DNA of 64,000 nt from Clostridia bacterium (GCA_030526115.1 JAUNDK010000006.1:16416-80415); one strand, 5' to 3'. Counted from the first letter of the stretch, positions 42,197 to 53,109 are shown. Made by a program: numbers and translations. Notes: generated by a model not told the origin, from the sequence alone.

Positions 42197-43510
42197 TTAA
42201 TCAAGGAAACCTTTGTAATGGCGCATCATCATCTGAGACTCGATCTGCTTTGTAGTCTCAAGAGCAACACCAACCATAATGATTACGGATGTACCACCCA
42301 TGGACATGTTAGGCATGCCAGCGATGTTACCGTAGATAATCGGGATGATTGCTACGACTGCAAGGAAGAGAGCACCGATGAGAGTTACCTTTGCTAAAAT
42401 CTTGCTGATGAAATCAGCTGTTGGTCTACCAGGTCTGATACCCGGAATAGTACCGTTGCTTGTTCTCAGGTTGTTTGCAATCTCGATAGGATTGTACTGA
42501 ATGCTCATGTAGAAATAAGCAAATACAATGATAAAGAGGAAGTAAAGAACTGAATAGAGCCAGCCTGTAGAAGAGAAGGCATGGAAGAAAGCGGAAGCAA
42601 AACGTCCCGGATTCTTAACAAACAGCTGAATTGTGCTTGGAATTGAAAGGATAGCGGAAGCGAAGATGATTGGCATAACACCGCTCATTGTAACCTTGAT
42701 TGGTAAATGAGAAGCCTGGCCGCCGTACATCTTTCTGCCGACAACTTTCTTTGCGTACTGAATCGGAATTCTTCTCTCAGCATCATTCATGAAGATGATA
42801 ACCCAGACAACTGCAAGGAAGAGAACGATGAACAGTGGAGCAAATACGAAGTACTTGCCATAGTTTGAAGGATCATCGATAGCTGCCTTGAAATATGTCC
42901 AAAGCTGAGAGCCTGTAGCAGGAAGTCTTGAAACAATACCTGCGAAAAGTATGATGGAGATACCATTGCCCACACCATACTGGTTTATCTGTTCACCCAT
43001 CCACATGATGAGGGCTGTGCCTGCTGTGAATGTGAGAATGATAACAATAGCTGTGAATACTGCGCTTGCACCGTGAGAATAAACGGTAATACCGGAATTC
43101 TTGAGGTAGAAGTAGTAAGCAGTACCCTGAACAAGACCGAGACCGACTGTTACATATCTTGTGATAGCAGCAATCTTCTTGCGGCCTTCCTCTCCATCTT
43201 TAGCCATTCTCTCAAGTGCAGGAATTGCAACGGAGAGCAGCTGCATGATGATGGAAGAGTTGATGTATGGGGTAATACCAAGTGCGAACAGGGTTGCGTA
43301 TGAGAACGCACCACCTGTAAGCATATTGATATAACCGAGTGCAGTTCCGCTTTCGTTTACGCTTCTCATCAGCTCACCGAGAGCAGATGCGTTAAGGAAC
43401 GGAACAGGAACTACTGAACCGAAACGGAATGCCACGACGATCAGGAGAGTGAAAAGAAGTTTCTTTCTCAGATCCGGAATCTTCCAGGCGTTTCTGAGTG
43501 TGTTAAACAA
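42197..43510 (-). CDS. secY: Protein translocase subunit SecY
   Basis: 437 residues, ten hydrophobic helices, family length. Opening FNTLRNAWKIPDLRKKLLFT, plug-region GGAFSYATLFALGITPYIN, and cytoplasmic loop RRIPIQYAKKVVG used for SecA/ribosome binding. The start is a TTG with GAGGTG upstream, one base after the rplO stop, so translation is coupled. Confidence 0.97.
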   Translation of the reverse strand: MFNTLRNAWKIPDLRKKLLFTLLIVVAFRFGSVVPVPFLNASALGELMRSVNESGTALGYINMLTGGAFSYATLFALGITPYINSSIIMQLLSVAIPALERMAKDGEEGRKKIAAITRYVTVGLGLVQGTAYYFYLKNSGITVYSHGASAVFTAIVIILTFTAGTALIMWMGEQINQYGVGNGISIILFAGIVSRLPATGSQLWTYFKAAIDDPSNYGKYFVFAPLFIVLFLAVVWVIIFMNDAERRIPIQYAKKVVGRKMYGGQASHLPIKVTMSGVMPIIFASAILSIPSTIQLFVKNPGRFASAFFHAFSSTGWLYSVLYFLFIIVFAYFYMSIQYNPIEIANNLRTSNGTIPGIRPGRPTADFISKILAKVTLIGALFLAVVAIIPIIYGNIAGMPNMSMGGTSVIIMVGVALETTKQIESQMMMRHYKGFLD

Positions 43511-43511
43511 C

Positions 43512-43952
43512 TTAGATCACCTCTGCCTTTCCTCCTGCTGCTTCAATCTTGGCCTTAGCAGCTTCGGAGTAAGCGCCAACCTGAACAGTCAGCTTCTTTG
43601 TGAGCTCGCCATTGGAAAGAACCTTTACGTTCTGAGTGTTTCTTCTGACGAGTCTTGCCTCGATGAGAGCAGCTACGTCAACTGTAGCGCCGTCCTCAAA
43701 CTTGTTGAGGTCAGCAACGTTGATTGCTGTCCACTTCTCAGCGAAGATGTTGTTGAATCCTCTCTTTGGGATTCTTCTCTGAAGTGGCATCTGGCCGCCT
43801 TCAAAGCCAGGACGGAAGCCGTGACCGGCTCTAGCCTTCTGACCCTTGTGTCCCTTACCGGCTGTTTTGCCGTTACCGGAACCGTGGCCTCTACCAATTC
43901 TCTTAGCCTCAGTTGTTGAACCTGGGACTTTTGTGAGTTCGTTAAGCTTCAT
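43512..43952 (-). CDS. rplO: 50S ribosomal protein L15
   Basis: 146 residues. [20 protein letters not shown] then the Gly/Lys-rich extension [20 protein letters not shown] and a C-terminal domain ending [12 protein letters not shown]. Late-assembly large-subunit protein. Between rpmD and secY. Confidence 0.98.
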   Translation of the reverse strand: MKLNELTKVPGSTTEAKRIGRGHGSGNGKTAGKGHKGQKARAGHGFRPGFEGGQMPLQRRIPKRGFNNIFAEKWTAINVADLNKFEDGATVDVAALIEARLVRRNTQNVKVLSNGELTKKLTVQVGAYSEAAKAKIEAAGGKAEVI

Positions 43953-43970
43953 TATCGCGCACCTCCTTGC

Positions 43971-44138
43971 TTACTTTTCAACAGCAACAAGGTGAACAAT
44001 CTTGTGAACCTTGCCGGCTGTCTGAGCATTATCAGGCTGCTCAGTTGTGTCACCGATCTTCTTGAGACCAAGTGCGTAGGCGGTTGCGATCTGATCCTTC
44101 TTAGCGCCGATGAGGCTCTTAACAAGAGTAATTTTCAT
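43971..44138 (-). CDS. rpmD: 50S ribosomal protein L30
   Basis: 55 residues, read by eye on the minus strand: opens MKITLVKSLIGAKKDQIATA and ends KVHKIVHLVAVEK. Normal length and fold for the short bacterial L30. 17 bases after rpsE, SD AAGGAGG. Confidence 0.96.
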   Translation of the reverse strand: MKITLVKSLIGAKKDQIATAYALGLKKIGDTTEQPDNAQTAGKVHKIVHLVAVEK

Positions 44139-44155
44139 AATCGTAATCCTCCTTC

Positions 44156-44656
44156 TTATAAGATCTCTTTTACGGACTTTCCGCGAAGAGCAGCAACCTC
44201 TTCTGCAGAGCGAAGTGCATTAAGTCCAGCAAGAGTTGCACGTACTACGTTGCATGGATTGTTTGTTCTGAGAACCTTGGTTCTGATATCTGTGATACCA
44301 ACACACTCAACAACCTGACGAACTGCACCGCCGGCGATAACACCGGTACCAGGAGCAGCAGGCTTGAGGAGAACTCTACCTGCACCGAACTCGCCGATAA
44401 TCTCGTGTGGAATTGTGGATCCCTTGAGGGAAACCTTGATGAGGTTCTTCTTTGCGTCCTCAATACCCTTGCGGATCGCATCCGGAACTTCACCGGACTT
44501 ACCTATACCAAAGCCTACGATGCCGTTGCCGTCACCAACAACTACGAGAGCAGCGAACTTATAGATTCTACCACCCTTAACAGTCTTGGAAACACGGTTG
44601 ATAGCAACAACACGCTCTTTTAAATCTAAAACAGATGCATCAATTTTACTAGCCAT
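44156..44656 (-). CDS. rpsE: 30S ribosomal protein S5
   Basis: 166 residues. Double-stranded RNA-binding N-terminal domain ([20 protein letters not shown]) and C-terminal domain with [15 protein letters not shown]. Residues at the S4 interface affect accuracy. Between rplR and rpmD. Confidence 0.98.
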   Translation of the reverse strand: MASKIDASVLDLKERVVAINRVSKTVKGGRIYKFAALVVVGDGNGIVGFGIGKSGEVPDAIRKGIEDAKKNLIKVSLKGSTIPHEIIGEFGAGRVLLKPAAPGTGVIAGGAVRQVVECVGITDIRTKVLRTNNPCNVVRATLAGLNALRSAEEVAALRGKSVKEIL

Positions 44657-44668
44657 AATACCCTCCTA

Positions 44669-45028
44669 TTAGAAGTTCAGGCCGCCCTCACGGGCGCCAG
44701 CGGCCAGCTCTGCGACACGGCCATGGAATATGTAGCCACCACGATCGAAAACAACATCTGTGATGCCCTTCTCGAGCGCTCTCTTAGCGATCATCTCGCC
44801 AACCTTCTTAGCAGCGACCTTGTTACCTCCGTTACCCTCGAAGTCCTTCTCAACTGTAGAAGCAGCTACGAGTGTTACGCCCTTAGTATCGTCGATAATC
44901 TGGGCATAGATGTTAGCGGATGAACGGTAGACATTAAGGCGAGGTCTTTCTGCTGTGCCTGAAATCTTGCCGCGAACTCTCTTGTGGCGGCGAAGTCTAG
45001 CTGCGTTTTTATCAGCCTTAGAAACCAT
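44669..45028 (-). CDS. rplR: 50S ribosomal protein L18
   Basis: 119 residues. Basic opening [39 protein letters not shown], and end [17 protein letters not shown]. Binds 5S rRNA with L5. SD GGAG-type, 18 bases after rplF. Confidence 0.98.
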   Translation of the reverse strand: MVSKADKNAARLRRHKRVRGKISGTAERPRLNVYRSSANIYAQIIDDTKGVTLVAASTVEKDFEGNGGNKVAAKKVGEMIAKRALEKGITDVVFDRGGYIFHGRVAELAAGAREGGLNF

Positions 45029-45046
45029 TTATAACACTCTCCTATC

Positions 45047-45589
45047 TTATTTGCCCTTACCGGCTTTACCTTCTTTGCGACGGATAACTTCGTCGACATA
45101 CTTGATACCCTTGCCCTTATATGGCTCCGGTGGTCTCTTCTCGCGAACCTCAGCTGCGAACTGACCAACCTTCTGCTTGTCAGGACCGTGGATAATGATC
45201 TTGTTTGGAGCTGGAACATCAATCTTGATGTCTGCAGTCTCGCTTACCTTAACAGGATGTGAGTAACCGAGTGTCATAACGAGCTCTGTGCCCTGCTTTG
45301 CAACTCTGTAACCAACACCGTTAACCTCGAGCTCCTTCTTGAACTCCTCTGTAACACCTGTTACCATATTTGCAATAAGTGTTCTTGTGAGTCCGTGGAG
45401 TGATTTGCATTCCTTTGACTCGTTGGGTCTTGTAACAATAATCTCTGTGCCCTCAACTGCAACGTTAATCTTGGAGTTGATCTTCTGTGTAAGTGTGCCC
45501 TTAGGACCCTTAACAGTAATCACAGAACCGTCAAAGTTAACCTCAACGCCTGCGGGAATATTTATAGGTTTTCTTCCAATTCTAGACAT
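45047..45589 (-). CDS. rplF: 50S ribosomal protein L6
   Basis: 180 residues. [20 protein letters not shown], two tandem alpha/beta domains, and the conserved end [20 protein letters not shown]. Sits near the sarcin-ricin loop. Usual position after rpsH. Confidence 0.98.
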   Translation of the reverse strand: MSRIGRKPINIPAGVEVNFDGSVITVKGPKGTLTQKINSKINVAVEGTEIIVTRPNESKECKSLHGLTRTLIANMVTGVTEEFKKELEVNGVGYRVAKQGTELVMTLGYSHPVKVSETADIKIDVPAPNKIIIHGPDKQKVGQFAAEVREKRPPEPYKGKGIKYVDEVIRRKEGKAGKGK

Positions 45590-45608
45590 GTTATTGCACC
45601 CCCTTCGA

Positions 45609-46007
45609 TTACCAGATGAATGCGAGAACTTCGCCGCCTACATTCTGCTTGCGAGCCTCACGGTCTGTCATGATGCCCTTAGATGTAGAAACGATTGCGA
45701 TACCAAGGCCCTTCATGACCTTTGGAAGCTCTGCTGCATTTGAATAGATGCGGAGGCCAGGCTTGGAAACTCTCTTGAGTCCCTTGATAACAGCCTCTTT
45801 GCCTGCTGCATACTTAAGAACGATTGTAATAATACCCTGCTTGCCGTCTTCTTCTACTGAAAAGCTTCTGATGTAACCTTCGTCAACAAGAATCTGGCAG
45901 ATTGCCTTCTTCATGTTGGAAGCAGGAACTGTAACAGTATCATGCTTCGCGGACTGAGCGTTGCGAATACGGGTAAGAAGATCTGCGATTGGATCTGTAA
46001 TCTGCAT
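45609..46007 (-). CDS. rpsH: 30S ribosomal protein S8
   Basis: 132 residues. [20 protein letters not shown] and the C-terminal [20 protein letters not shown], with full length. Central-domain 16S binder; in many bacteria it also represses the spc operon by binding its mRNA near rplE. Confidence 0.98.
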   Translation of the reverse strand: MQITDPIADLLTRIRNAQSAKHDTVTVPASNMKKAICQILVDEGYIRSFSVEEDGKQGIITIVLKYAAGKEAVIKGLKRVSKPGLRIYSNAAELPKVMKGLGIAIVSTSKGIMTDREARKQNVGGEVLAFIW

Positions 46008-46031
46008 GATTTTGTCCTCCTATATTCTTTC

Positions 46032-46217
46032 TTACCAGCTTGCCTTCTTGATTCCAGGAATCTGGCCCTTGTAGGCGAGTTCACGGAAGCAGATACGGCA
46101 AATGCCAAACTTACGAAGGTAGGCATGCGGTCTGCCGCAGATCTTGCATCTGTTGTATTCTCTTGTGGAGAATCTCTGAGCCTTCTGCTGCTTGAGTTTC
46201 ATAGCTGTCTTTGCCAC
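46032..46217 (-). CDS. rpsN: 30S ribosomal protein S14, zinc type Z
   Basis: 61 residues, the short zinc form. [20 protein letters not shown] supplies the four cysteines; [12 protein letters not shown] ends the protein. Short zinc S14 in the spc region is typical of Firmicutes. Confidence 0.98.
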   Translation of the reverse strand: MAKTAMKLKQQKAQRFSTREYNRCKICGRPHAYLRKFGICRICFRELAYKGQIPGIKKASW

Positions 46218-46231
46218 AGTGCGTTACCTCC

Positions 46232-46771
46232 TTACTTCTCAAACGGAGCACCCATGAGAGTTAAGAGCTCACGAGCCTCTTCGTCTGTCTTAGCTGTTGT
46301 TACGAAGCAGATATCCATACCACGAACCTTGTCGATCTTATCGTACTCGATTTCTGGGAAGATAAGCTGCTCTCTGATACCCATGTTGTAGTTTCCGCGA
46401 CCATCGAAGGAGTTAGGATTAATTCCTCTGAAGTCACGAACTCTTGGGAGTGCTACGTTGAACAGTCTGTCCATGAACTCCCACATCTTCTCACCACGAA
46501 GAGTAACTTTTACGCCGATTGGCATACCCTCACGGATTTTGAAGTTAGCAACGGACTTTCTTGCCTTACAAACCATTGGCTTCTGGCCAGTGATCTTGCC
46601 GATGTCGTTGCTGATTGCATCGATAATCTTTGCATTATCTTTAGCTTCGCCGGCGCCTACGTTGATAACGATCTTATCAAACTTAGGAATCTCCATTACA
46701 CTCTTATATGAGAACTTATTCATAAGTGCAGGAGCGACTTCGGCTTTATACATTTCCTTAAGTCTTGCCAT
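46232..46771 (-). CDS. rplE: 50S ribosomal protein L5
   Basis: 179 residues. [54 protein letters not shown] and the end [16 protein letters not shown] are all typical. Binds 5S rRNA and contacts the P-site tRNA. Confidence 0.98.
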   Translation of the reverse strand: MARLKEMYKAEVAPALMNKFSYKSVMEIPKFDKIVINVGAGEAKDNAKIIDAISNDIGKITGQKPMVCKARKSVANFKIREGMPIGVKVTLRGEKMWEFMDRLFNVALPRVRDFRGINPNSFDGRGNYNMGIREQLIFPEIEYDKIDKVRGMDICFVTTAKTDEEARELLTLMGAPFEK

Positions 46772-46788
46772 TTCTTACTGTCCTCCTA

Positions 46789-47106
46789 TTAAAGTGTTTC
46801 GCCGCACTTCTTGCAAACGCGCTCTTTTGTGCCGTCCTCAAGAATCTTGTGTGCTACTCTTGTTGCCTTGCCGCATCTTGGGCAGACAATCTGAACCTTG
46901 CAAGAATAGATAGCGGACTCAGCATTGATGATGCCGCCCTGCTCGCCCATTCTTCTTGGCTTAACATGCTTGCTTACCATGTTGCAGCCTTCAACGATAA
47001 CCTTACCCTCTTTTGGGGAGACAGCAAGAACCTTGCCCTGCTTGCCTCTGTCCTTACCTACGAGGATTGTAACGGTGTCACCGGTCTTTACATGAACTTT
47101 AGCCAT
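46789..47106 (-). CDS. rplX: 50S ribosomal protein L24
   Basis: 105 residues. KOW domain (HVKTGDTVTILVGKDRGKQG) then a C-terminal zinc-ribbon-like part with paired cysteines CPRC and CKKC. Assembly initiator of the large subunit at the exit side. Confidence 0.97.
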   Translation of the reverse strand: MAKVHVKTGDTVTILVGKDRGKQGKVLAVSPKEGKVIVEGCNMVSKHVKPRRMGEQGGIINAESAIYSCKVQIVCPRCGKATRVAHKILEDGTKERVCKKCGETL

Positions 47107-47121
47107 TTCAGTGCACCTCCA

Positions 47122-47490
47122 TTAAAGAACTTCCGGAGCAAGTGAGAGAATCTTGAGGTATTCCTTGTCGCGAAGCTCTCTTGCGACTGGTCCAAAGATT
47201 CGTGTGCCCCTTGGGTTTTTGTCTTCCTTGATGATAACGGCTGCATTCTCATCGAAACGAATGTATGTGCCGTCTTCGCGGCGAACGCCAGACTTAGATC
47301 TTACGATAACTGCCTTTACAACGTCGCCCTTCTTTACAACGCCGCCGGGTGCTGCCTTCTTAACAGAAGCAACTACGACGTCGCCGATATTAGCGTACCT
47401 CCTGCCGGTACCGCCAAGAACTCTTATGCACATAAGCTCCTTAGCTCCGGTATTATCGGCAACCTTGAGGTATGTCTGCTGCTGAATCAC
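47122..47490 (-). CDS. rplN: 50S ribosomal protein L14
   Basis: 122 residues, exactly family length. [20 protein letters not shown] and [20 protein letters not shown] are diagnostic. Subunit-interface protein. 53 bases after rpsQ. Confidence 0.98.
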   Translation of the reverse strand: MIQQQTYLKVADNTGAKELMCIRVLGGTGRRYANIGDVVVASVKKAAPGGVVKKGDVVKAVIVRSKSGVRREDGTYIRFDENAAVIIKEDKNPRGTRIFGPVARELRDKEYLKILSLAPEVL

Positions 47491-47543
47491 AGTGAGTTCC
47501 TCCTTTGCTTAAAGCCAAATAACTCTATCTTCTTACTGCCAAA

Positions 47544-47804
47544 TTACTTGGCCTTCTCAATAATCTCGACTAAACGCCATCTCTTATCCTTGGAAAGAGG
47601 ACGAGTCTCCATGATGCGTACGCGGTCACCGATACCACATTCGTTGTTCTCGTCGTGAACCTTGTACTTAACTGTACGCTTAATGATCTTGTTGTAGAGT
47701 GGGTGTCTTACGGAGTCTTCGATAGCAACAACTGCTGTCTTGTCCATCTTATCGGAAACTACTCTACCTACGAGAGTCTTTCTCATTGAATTTCTTTCGC
47801 TCAC
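47544..47804 (-). CDS. rpsQ: 30S ribosomal protein S17
   Basis: 86 residues. [20 protein letters not shown] with an OB-fold and the [20 protein letters not shown] segment. Early 16S binder. 17 bases after rpmC. Confidence 0.98.
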   Translation of the reverse strand: MSERNSMRKTLVGRVVSDKMDKTAVVAIEDSVRHPLYNKIIKRTVKYKVHDENNECGIGDRVRIMETRPLSKDKRWRLVEIIEKAK

Positions 47805-47821
47805 AGTTAACTCCTCCTTCC

Positions 47822-48019
47822 TTATGCGTTCTTAAGCTCGTTCTCGCGGATAACTGTCTTTACACGGGCAATGTCCTTCTTGACAGCTGTAATGCGCATT
47901 GGGTTATCGAGCTGGTTGATTGCGAGCTGGAAACGAAGGTTAAAGAGCTCAGCTTTTAATTCCTTAAGCTTGGAAGCTAATTCTTCATTTGTGAGTTCTC
48001 TGATTTCTGTAGCTTTCAT
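47822..48019 (-). CDS. rpmC: 50S ribosomal protein L29
   Basis: 65 residues, two-helix hairpin: [39 protein letters not shown], ending [10 protein letters not shown]. Exit-tunnel protein near the SRP and trigger factor site. Five bases after rplP. Confidence 0.98.
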   Translation of the reverse strand: MKATEIRELTNEELASKLKELKAELFNLRFQLAINQLDNPMRITAVKKDIARVKTVIRENELKNA

Positions 48020-48024
48020 TACTC

Positions 48025-48441
48025 TTATGCCTCCTCTTCTTTAGTTACAAACTTGCACTTGATTGGAAGTTTGTTTGCAGCAAGGCGGAGAGCCTCACGT
48101 GCTGTAGCCTCTGGTACACCGCCAAGCTCGAACATAACTCTGCCCGGCTTAACAACTGCTACCCAGTACTCTGGTGAACCCTTACCGGAACCCATTCGAG
48201 TTTCAGCTGGCTTCTTTGTTACTGGCTTGTCTGGGAAAATCTTGATCCAAACTTTACCGAATCTCTTGCAGTAACGTGTCATAGCGATACGGGCTGCCTC
48301 GATCTGGTTGGATGTGATCCATGCCGGCTCAAGAGCCTGGAGACCGAAATCACCGTATGTAACCTTATTACCGCGGTAAGCCTTACCTGTAAGTCTGCCT
48401 CTGTGGACACGACGATACTTTACTCTCTTTGGAAGTAACAT
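48025..48441 (-). CDS. rplP: 50S ribosomal protein L16
   Basis: 138 residues. [40 protein letters not shown] and [18 protein letters not shown]. Contacts A-site tRNA. Its ATG overlaps the rpsC stop by one base (TAATG), so the two are coupled. Confidence 0.98.
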   Translation of the reverse strand: MLLPKRVKYRRVHRGRLTGKAYRGNKVTYGDFGLQALEPAWITSNQIEAARIAMTRYCKRFGKVWIKIFPDKPVTKKPAETRMGSGKGSPEYWVAVVKPGRVMFELGGVPEATAREALRLAANKLPIKCKFVTKEEEA

Positions 48442-49142
48442 TAGTTGCGGCCTCCTTCCCTACGATTATTTCTTCTGTTATTTCTGCGCTCTGGGCGCTC
48501 ATTGTTAGCGTTTACATTGAGAACCTCGCCCTTGTAAAGCCAAACCTTAACACCGATCTTGCCGTATGTTGTGTTAGCCTCTGCAAAGCCGTAGTCAATG
48601 TCAGCTCTGATTGTCTGAAGCGGAATAGTACCGTCATGATACTGCTCGCTTCTTGCGATTTCAGCACCGCCGAGTCTACCGGAGCACTGAGTCTTGATTC
48701 CTCTTGCGCCGAGCTTCATGGATCTGCCGATGCACTGCTTCATAGCTCTTCTGAAGGAAATTCTCTTCTCGAGCTGCTGAGCAATGTTCTCAGCTACGAG
48801 CTGTGCGTTGAGATCAGGCTGTCTTACCTCAACAATGTTGATGACGCATGGCTTGTTAAGCATCTTCTCGCACTGCTGACGAAGCTTCTCGATCTCTGCG
48901 CCGCCCTTACCGATAACCATACCTGGCTTTGCGCAATGAATGTGGATTCTTACCTTTGTTGAGTCACGCTCAATCTCGATCTTTGGAACACCTGCGGAGT
49001 AAAGCTGCTTCTTAAGAACCTTACGGAGGTTGTAATCCTCAACTAAAGTGTCGCCGAAAGTTGACTTGTTAGCGAACCAGCGGGAATCCCAGTCTTTAAT
49101 AACACCTACACGGTATCCGTGTGGATTTACTTTCTGACCCAT
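48441..49142 (-). CDS. rpsC: 30S ribosomal protein S3
   Basis: 233 residues. [22 protein letters not shown] domain with [17 protein letters not shown], and a basic tail [16 protein letters not shown]. mRNA-entry protein with helicase role. Normal length. Confidence 0.98.
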   Translation of the reverse strand: MGQKVNPHGYRVGVIKDWDSRWFANKSTFGDTLVEDYNLRKVLKKQLYSAGVPKIEIERDSTKVRIHIHCAKPGMVIGKGGAEIEKLRQQCEKMLNKPCVINIVEVRQPDLNAQLVAENIAQQLEKRISFRRAMKQCIGRSMKLGARGIKTQCSGRLGGAEIARSEQYHDGTIPLQTIRADIDYGFAEANTTYGKIGVKVWLYKGEVLNVNANNERPERRNNRRNNRREGGRN

Positions 49143-49161
49143 AATTTTACCTCCTATCCGC

Positions 49162-49494
49162 TTAGTTCTTCTCGCTCACAACGATTGTGATGTGAGAAGT
49201 TCTCTTTAAAATTCTGAATGCTCTGCCCTGAGCTCTTGGTCTGATTCTCTTAAGAATCGGGCCAGGTGTAACATAGCACTTTGAAATTACGAGATTGGAT
49301 GTATCCATCTCTTTAACTTCAGCATTTGCGATAGCACTCTTGAGTAACTTCTGGAGGTCTTCGCAAGCTGCCTTTGGTGTATTCTTTAAGATACCCATAG
49401 CCAGGTCAACCGGCTTATTACGGATAAGGTCGAGAACGATCTGGACCTTACGAGGAGAAATTCGGGTATATTTTAATATTGCTTTTGCTTCCAT
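49162..49494 (-). CDS. rplV: 50S ribosomal protein L22
   Basis: 110 residues from ATG 49494 ([20 protein letters not shown]), with GGAAGAG upstream. A longer frame reaching 49653 runs into rpsS and is not used. The beta-hairpin end ([19 protein letters not shown]) lines the exit tunnel and is the usual macrolide-resistance site. Confidence 0.97.
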   Translation of the reverse strand: MEAKAILKYTRISPRKVQIVLDLIRNKPVDLAMGILKNTPKAACEDLQKLLKSAIANAEVKEMDTSNLVISKCYVTPGPILKRIRPRAQGRAFRILKRTSHITIVVSEKN

Positions 49495-49513
49495 TATATA
49501 CTCTTCCTTTCTC

Positions 49514-49786
49514 TTATCTGCTTGTCTTTCCACCGGCATGGCCCTTGAAGGTTCTTGTTGGTGCAAACTCACCGAGCTTGTGACCAACCATGTCCTCTGT
49601 GACATATACCGGAACATGCTTGCGTCCGTCGTGGACAGCGATTGTATGACCAACGAAATCAGGGAAAATCATGGAAGATCTTGACCATGTCTTAACGATC
49701 TTCTTCTCGTTGGCTGCATTCATCTCCTGGACTCTTTTAAGCAGCTTAGGCTCGACAAAAGGTCCCTTTTTTAATGATCTGCTCAT
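49514..49786 (-). CDS. rpsS: 30S ribosomal protein S19
   Basis: 90 residues. [40 protein letters not shown] and [17 protein letters not shown]. Head protein forming the intersubunit bridge with S13. Full length. Confidence 0.98.
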   Translation of the reverse strand: MSRSLKKGPFVEPKLLKRVQEMNAANEKKIVKTWSRSSMIFPDFVGHTIAVHDGRKHVPVYVTEDMVGHKLGEFAPTRTFKGHAGGKTSR

Positions 49787-49814
49787 TTATGTTAGCTCCT
49801 TTCAGTATGCCTAA

Positions 49815-50648
49815 TTACTTACCGTTTCTACGTCTTACGATCATCTTGGAGCTTGCCTTCTTAGGATTACGTGTCTTGTAACCGAGAGCTGGCTTACCCC
49901 ATGGTGTAACAGGACCTGGACGTCCAACAGGTGACTTACCTTCACCACCACCGTGTGGATGGTCGTTCGGGTTCATAACAGAACCTCTAACCTGTGGTCT
50001 TCTGCCCATGTGTCTTGTTCTACCGGCCTTACCGATCTTAACGTTCTCGTGGTCGATGTTGGAAACCTGGCCGATTGTAGCCATGCAGGATTCAGGAACG
50101 TTTCTGAGCTCACCGGATGGGAGTCTGAGAAGTGCGTATCCGTTCTCTCTTGCCATGAGCTGAGCCATGATTCCGGCTGCTCTTGCGAGCTGAGCACCCT
50201 TACCAGGGTAGAGCTCGATGTTGTGTACGAATGTACCAACAGGGATAGCTGTAAGTGGAAGTGCGTTACCCGGCTTGATATCGGAATCTGCACCGCTTGT
50301 TACAACGTCGCCAGCCTTGAGGCCGTGTGGAGCGATGATGTAGGACTTTGTGCCATCCTCATACTGAATGAGAGCGATGAATGCTGAACGGTTTGGATCG
50401 TACTCGATACCAAGAACTGTTGCACTCATGTTGTTCTTCTGTCTCTTGAAGTCGATGATTCTGTACTTCTGACGGTTTCCGCCGCCTCTCTGACGGACAG
50501 TGATTCTGCCGTAGCTGTTTCTGCCTGACTTCTTGCTCTTCTTAGCAAGGAGGCTTCTCTCCGGACCATTCTTTGAAAGACCGCTGTAGTCTGTAACAGA
50601 CATGTTACGACGAGCGTTTGTGGTCGGCTTATATACTTTAATTGCCAT
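49815..50648 (-). CDS. rplB: 50S ribosomal protein L2
   Basis: 277 residues. [37 protein letters not shown], and the conserved [17 protein letters not shown] near the peptidyl-transferase centre (catalytically important His). Normal length. Preceded by a structured 107-base gap. Confidence 0.98.
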   Translation of the reverse strand: MAIKVYKPTTNARRNMSVTDYSGLSKNGPERSLLAKKSKKSGRNSYGRITVRQRGGGNRQKYRIIDFKRQKNNMSATVLGIEYDPNRSAFIALIQYEDGTKSYIIAPHGLKAGDVVTSGADSDIKPGNALPLTAIPVGTFVHNIELYPGKGAQLARAAGIMAQLMARENGYALLRLPSGELRNVPESCMATIGQVSNIDHENVKIGKAGRTRHMGRRPQVRGSVMNPNDHPHGGGEGKSPVGRPGPVTPWGKPALGYKTRNPKKASSKMIVRRRNGK

Positions 50649-50755
50649 TGTTTTTATCCTTCCTGTATTTGGCTTTGCGGGGCTTAATCGAGTAAGCTGA
50701 GCTTTTTGGCCCCATTCGTGCCCTGTACGGGCGAGAGTTCAAATCTGATTTGTTA
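50649..50755 (-). promoter_or_regulatory. Structured gap between rplW and rplB
   Basis: 107 bases, the longest gap inside the S10 run. On the minus strand it holds GCCC/GGGC around GTACA and a larger GGGGC/GCCCC closure enclosing AAAAAGCTCAGCTTACTCGA, then the rplB SD (AGGAAGGAT). No T-run follows, so it is not a plain terminator. It may be a processing or protein-binding site. Confidence 0.35.
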
Positions 50756-51046
50756 TCAGACCATGCTCTCGAAGAACTCGATTGTCTTGCTCTCTGCAGT
50801 GAGTGTTACGATAGCCTTCTTCCAGCTCTTTGTGTAACCCTCGAATCTGCCCTGGCGGCGCATACGGCCTCTTACGTGAAGAGTGTTAACCTTTGCTACC
50901 TTAACGCCAAAGAGCTCTTCGACTGCTCTTGCTACATCAATCTTTGTAGCCTTTGGAGCAACTTCGAATGTGTACTTCTTCTCCTGGATGCCTGCCATAG
51001 ACTTCTCAGTGATGATTGGGCGGATAACGATGTCCTGTGCTGTCAT
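50756..51046 (-). CDS. rplW: 50S ribosomal protein L23
   Basis: 96 residues. DIVIRPIITEKSMAGIQEKK and VNTLHVRGRMRRQGRFEGYT. Exit-site docking point for SRP and trigger factor. Its ATG overlaps the rplD stop region by one base. Confidence 0.98.
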   Translation of the reverse strand: MTAQDIVIRPIITEKSMAGIQEKKYTFEVAPKATKIDVARAVEELFGVKVAKVNTLHVRGRMRRQGRFEGYTKSWKKAIVTLTAESKTIEFFESMV

Positions 51047-51669
51047 TATGCGTAAACCTCCTCAATCTTTGCTACTGCACCCTTAACAACGATGAACTTG
51101 TCAGCGTTGAGGATGTCATAAACATTAAGGGTGTTAACCTGAGCTGTCTTGACACCAGGAATGTTCTTTGCGGAAGCGATAACCTTCTCGTTAACCTCTG
51201 GGAGAACGATGAGGGCCTTCTTCTCAGAACCTACTGCCTTGAGCATCTCAGCGATTGTCTTTGTCTTGTACTCTGTAAGATTGAGCTCATCGAGTACGAT
51301 AATCTGTCCGTCAGCAACCTTGCTGGAGAGAGCAGACTTCATAGCGAGCTTTCTTACCTTCTTGTTTACGGAGAAACCGTAAGATCTTGGCTTTGGAGCG
51401 AAGACGATACCGCCGTGTGTCCACTGTGGAGCTCTTGTGGAACCCTGACGAGCACGGCCTGTGCCCTTCTGTCTCCAAGGCTTCTTTCCGCCACCGGAAA
51501 CCTCAGCTCTTGTTAAAGCTGACTGTGTGCCCTGGCGCTGATTTGCGAGATAATTCTTAACCATGAGGTGCATGGAAGGCATGTTTGGCTCGATGCCGAA
51601 AACTTCAGCGGAAAGCTCAATCTTTTCTACCTCTGCGCCCTTAGTATTTAAAACTGCAACTGTTGGCAT
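51046..51669 (-). CDS. rplD: 50S ribosomal protein L4
   Basis: 207 residues. [20 protein letters not shown], tunnel loop [39 protein letters not shown]. In Enterobacteria L4 also regulates the S10 operon through its leader; here a leader exists (see 52724-53105) but no equivalence is shown. Confidence 0.98.
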   Translation of the reverse strand: MPTVAVLNTKGAEVEKIELSAEVFGIEPNMPSMHLMVKNYLANQRQGTQSALTRAEVSGGGKKPWRQKGTGRARQGSTRAPQWTHGGIVFAPKPRSYGFSVNKKVRKLAMKSALSSKVADGQIIVLDELNLTEYKTKTIAEMLKAVGSEKKALIVLPEVNEKVIASAKNIPGVKTAQVNTLNVYDILNADKFIVVKGAVAKIEEVYA

Positions 51670-51686
51670 TGTACTTCCTCCTTCCC

Positions 51687-52328
51687 TTATGCTTTGATAG
51701 CCTTAACGCTGTCACGGATTACTACGTAACCGCCGTTAGGACCCGGAACTGCGCCCTTGATAGCGATAAGGTTGTTCTCTGCGTCTACCTTGACGACTGT
51801 GAGATTCTGAACAGTAACTTTCTCAGCACCGTAGTGACCAGCCATCTTGAGGCCAGGGAATACACGGGATGGGGATGAGCAAGCACCGTTGGAACCGCCG
51901 TGTCTTGCAACAGGACCGGAACCATGAGTCTCTTTGAGTCTGTGGAAGTTCCAGCGCTTGATAACACCGGAGTAACCGTGACCCTTGCTTGTTCCTGCAA
52001 CATCAACTTTGTCGCCTGCTGCAAAAACGTCAGCCTTGATGATGTCGCCTACATTGTAAGCGGAAACGTCGTCAAATCTGAATTCCTTAAGTACCTTCTT
52101 TGGAGCAACGTCGCCCTTCTTAAAGTGACCTGTAAGTGGCTTGTTTACTCTCTGTGGCTTCTGGTCGCCAAAACCGACCTGAACTGCCTGATAGCCATCG
52201 TTCTCAGCTGTCTTGACCTGTACTACTGCACAAGGACCGGCTTCTACAACTGTTACGGGGATGACTCTGCCCTTTTCATCGAAGATCTGTGTCATACCGA
52301 TCTTCTTACCGATGATGCCTTTTGTCAT
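51687..52328 (-). CDS. rplC: 50S ribosomal protein L3
   Basis: 213 residues. [20 protein letters not shown], and the central loop [20 protein letters not shown] that reaches toward the peptidyl-transferase centre. SD AGGAGGAAAAC. 83 bases after rpsJ, a gap with one short hairpin (TCGGA/TCCGA). Confidence 0.98.
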   Translation of the reverse strand: MTKGIIGKKIGMTQIFDEKGRVIPVTVVEAGPCAVVQVKTAENDGYQAVQVGFGDQKPQRVNKPLTGHFKKGDVAPKKVLKEFRFDDVSAYNVGDIIKADVFAAGDKVDVAGTSKGHGYSGVIKRWNFHRLKETHGSGPVARHGGSNGACSSPSRVFPGLKMAGHYGAEKVTVQNLTVVKVDAENNLIAIKGAVPGPNGGYVVIRDSVKAIKA

Positions 52329-52411
52329 TTTTGTTTTCCTCCTGTTAGGTTATTGGTCGGATTTCTCCGACATGACCCGCTTTGCCTATCCGGTTGGTTG
52401 GAATCGTCGGA

Positions 52412-52723
52412 TCAGAGCTTGATCTCGATTTCAACACCAGCGGGGAGTTCTAAGCTCATGAGAGCCTCAACTGTTTTGTTGCTTGGTCTGAGAATGTCGA
52501 TAAGTCTCTTGTGAGTTCTCATCTCAAACTGCTCACGGCTATCCTTGTACTTGTGTACAGCACGAAGAATAGTAACGATCTGCTTCTCTGTTGGAAGCGG
52601 TACAGGACCGGATACTCTTGCACCTGTGCGCTTTGCTGTTGCAACGATCTTGCCTGCTGCCTGGTCTACGAGCTGATGATCGTAGCCCTTGATTCTGATT
52701 CTGATTTTCTCTTTGACTGCCAC
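52412..52723 (-). CDS. rpsJ: 30S ribosomal protein S10
   Basis: 103 residues from a GTG at 52723 ([20 protein letters not shown]), nine bases after GGAGG. A longer frame to 52780 is not supported. Full family length, ending [11 protein letters not shown]. Also called NusE for its antitermination role. First gene of the supercluster. Confidence 0.96.
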   Translation of the reverse strand: MAVKEKIRIRIKGYDHQLVDQAAGKIVATAKRTGARVSGPVPLPTEKQIVTILRAVHKYKDSREQFEMRTHKRLIDILRPSNKTVEALMSLELPAGVEIEIKL

Positions 52724-53105
52724 GGAAAATCGCCTCCTTAAAATAAATTTGTTTGTTTTAGTTTGGCGGGCGAGGGTCAATTGAAAACGCTTCTCTGAGT
52801 AACTTTAGGAAGCTTTCAAGATTTCTTACACCTGTCCGGGTGTTCCCACCCCAGACATAAATAAAACCGAAAATCGACACAGCGAATTCCGGGAACTCAG
52901 GGCAGATGTAACAAATCATCAACCCACGTTATTAGAACAGTTAAAATCAGCATAAAGCGGCCTGCAGGCATAAATAAAGCCTGTGGTTCCATACTATATT
53001 CCAACTGCTTTTCGCCCGGTTTAAAATCGGACATACTCTGCGGAAAAACCGGCATCTTTCAGCCGCAACCTCCCGCTTCATCGCATATCTGTCGCAGTCA
53101 CGCAC
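52724..53105 (-). promoter_or_regulatory. Long 5' leader of the S10 operon
   Basis: About 380 bases of untranslated leader between the promoter and rpsJ. No gene is visible. Hairpins seen on the minus strand include GTCTGGGGTG/CACCCGGAC (plus-strand 52832-52855 area), CAGGC/GCCTG and CCGG/CCGG pairs. No terminator with a T-run is evident, so control, if any, is not plain attenuation. It matches no leader family I can name. Confidence 0.55.
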
Positions 53106-53109
53106 TAGT

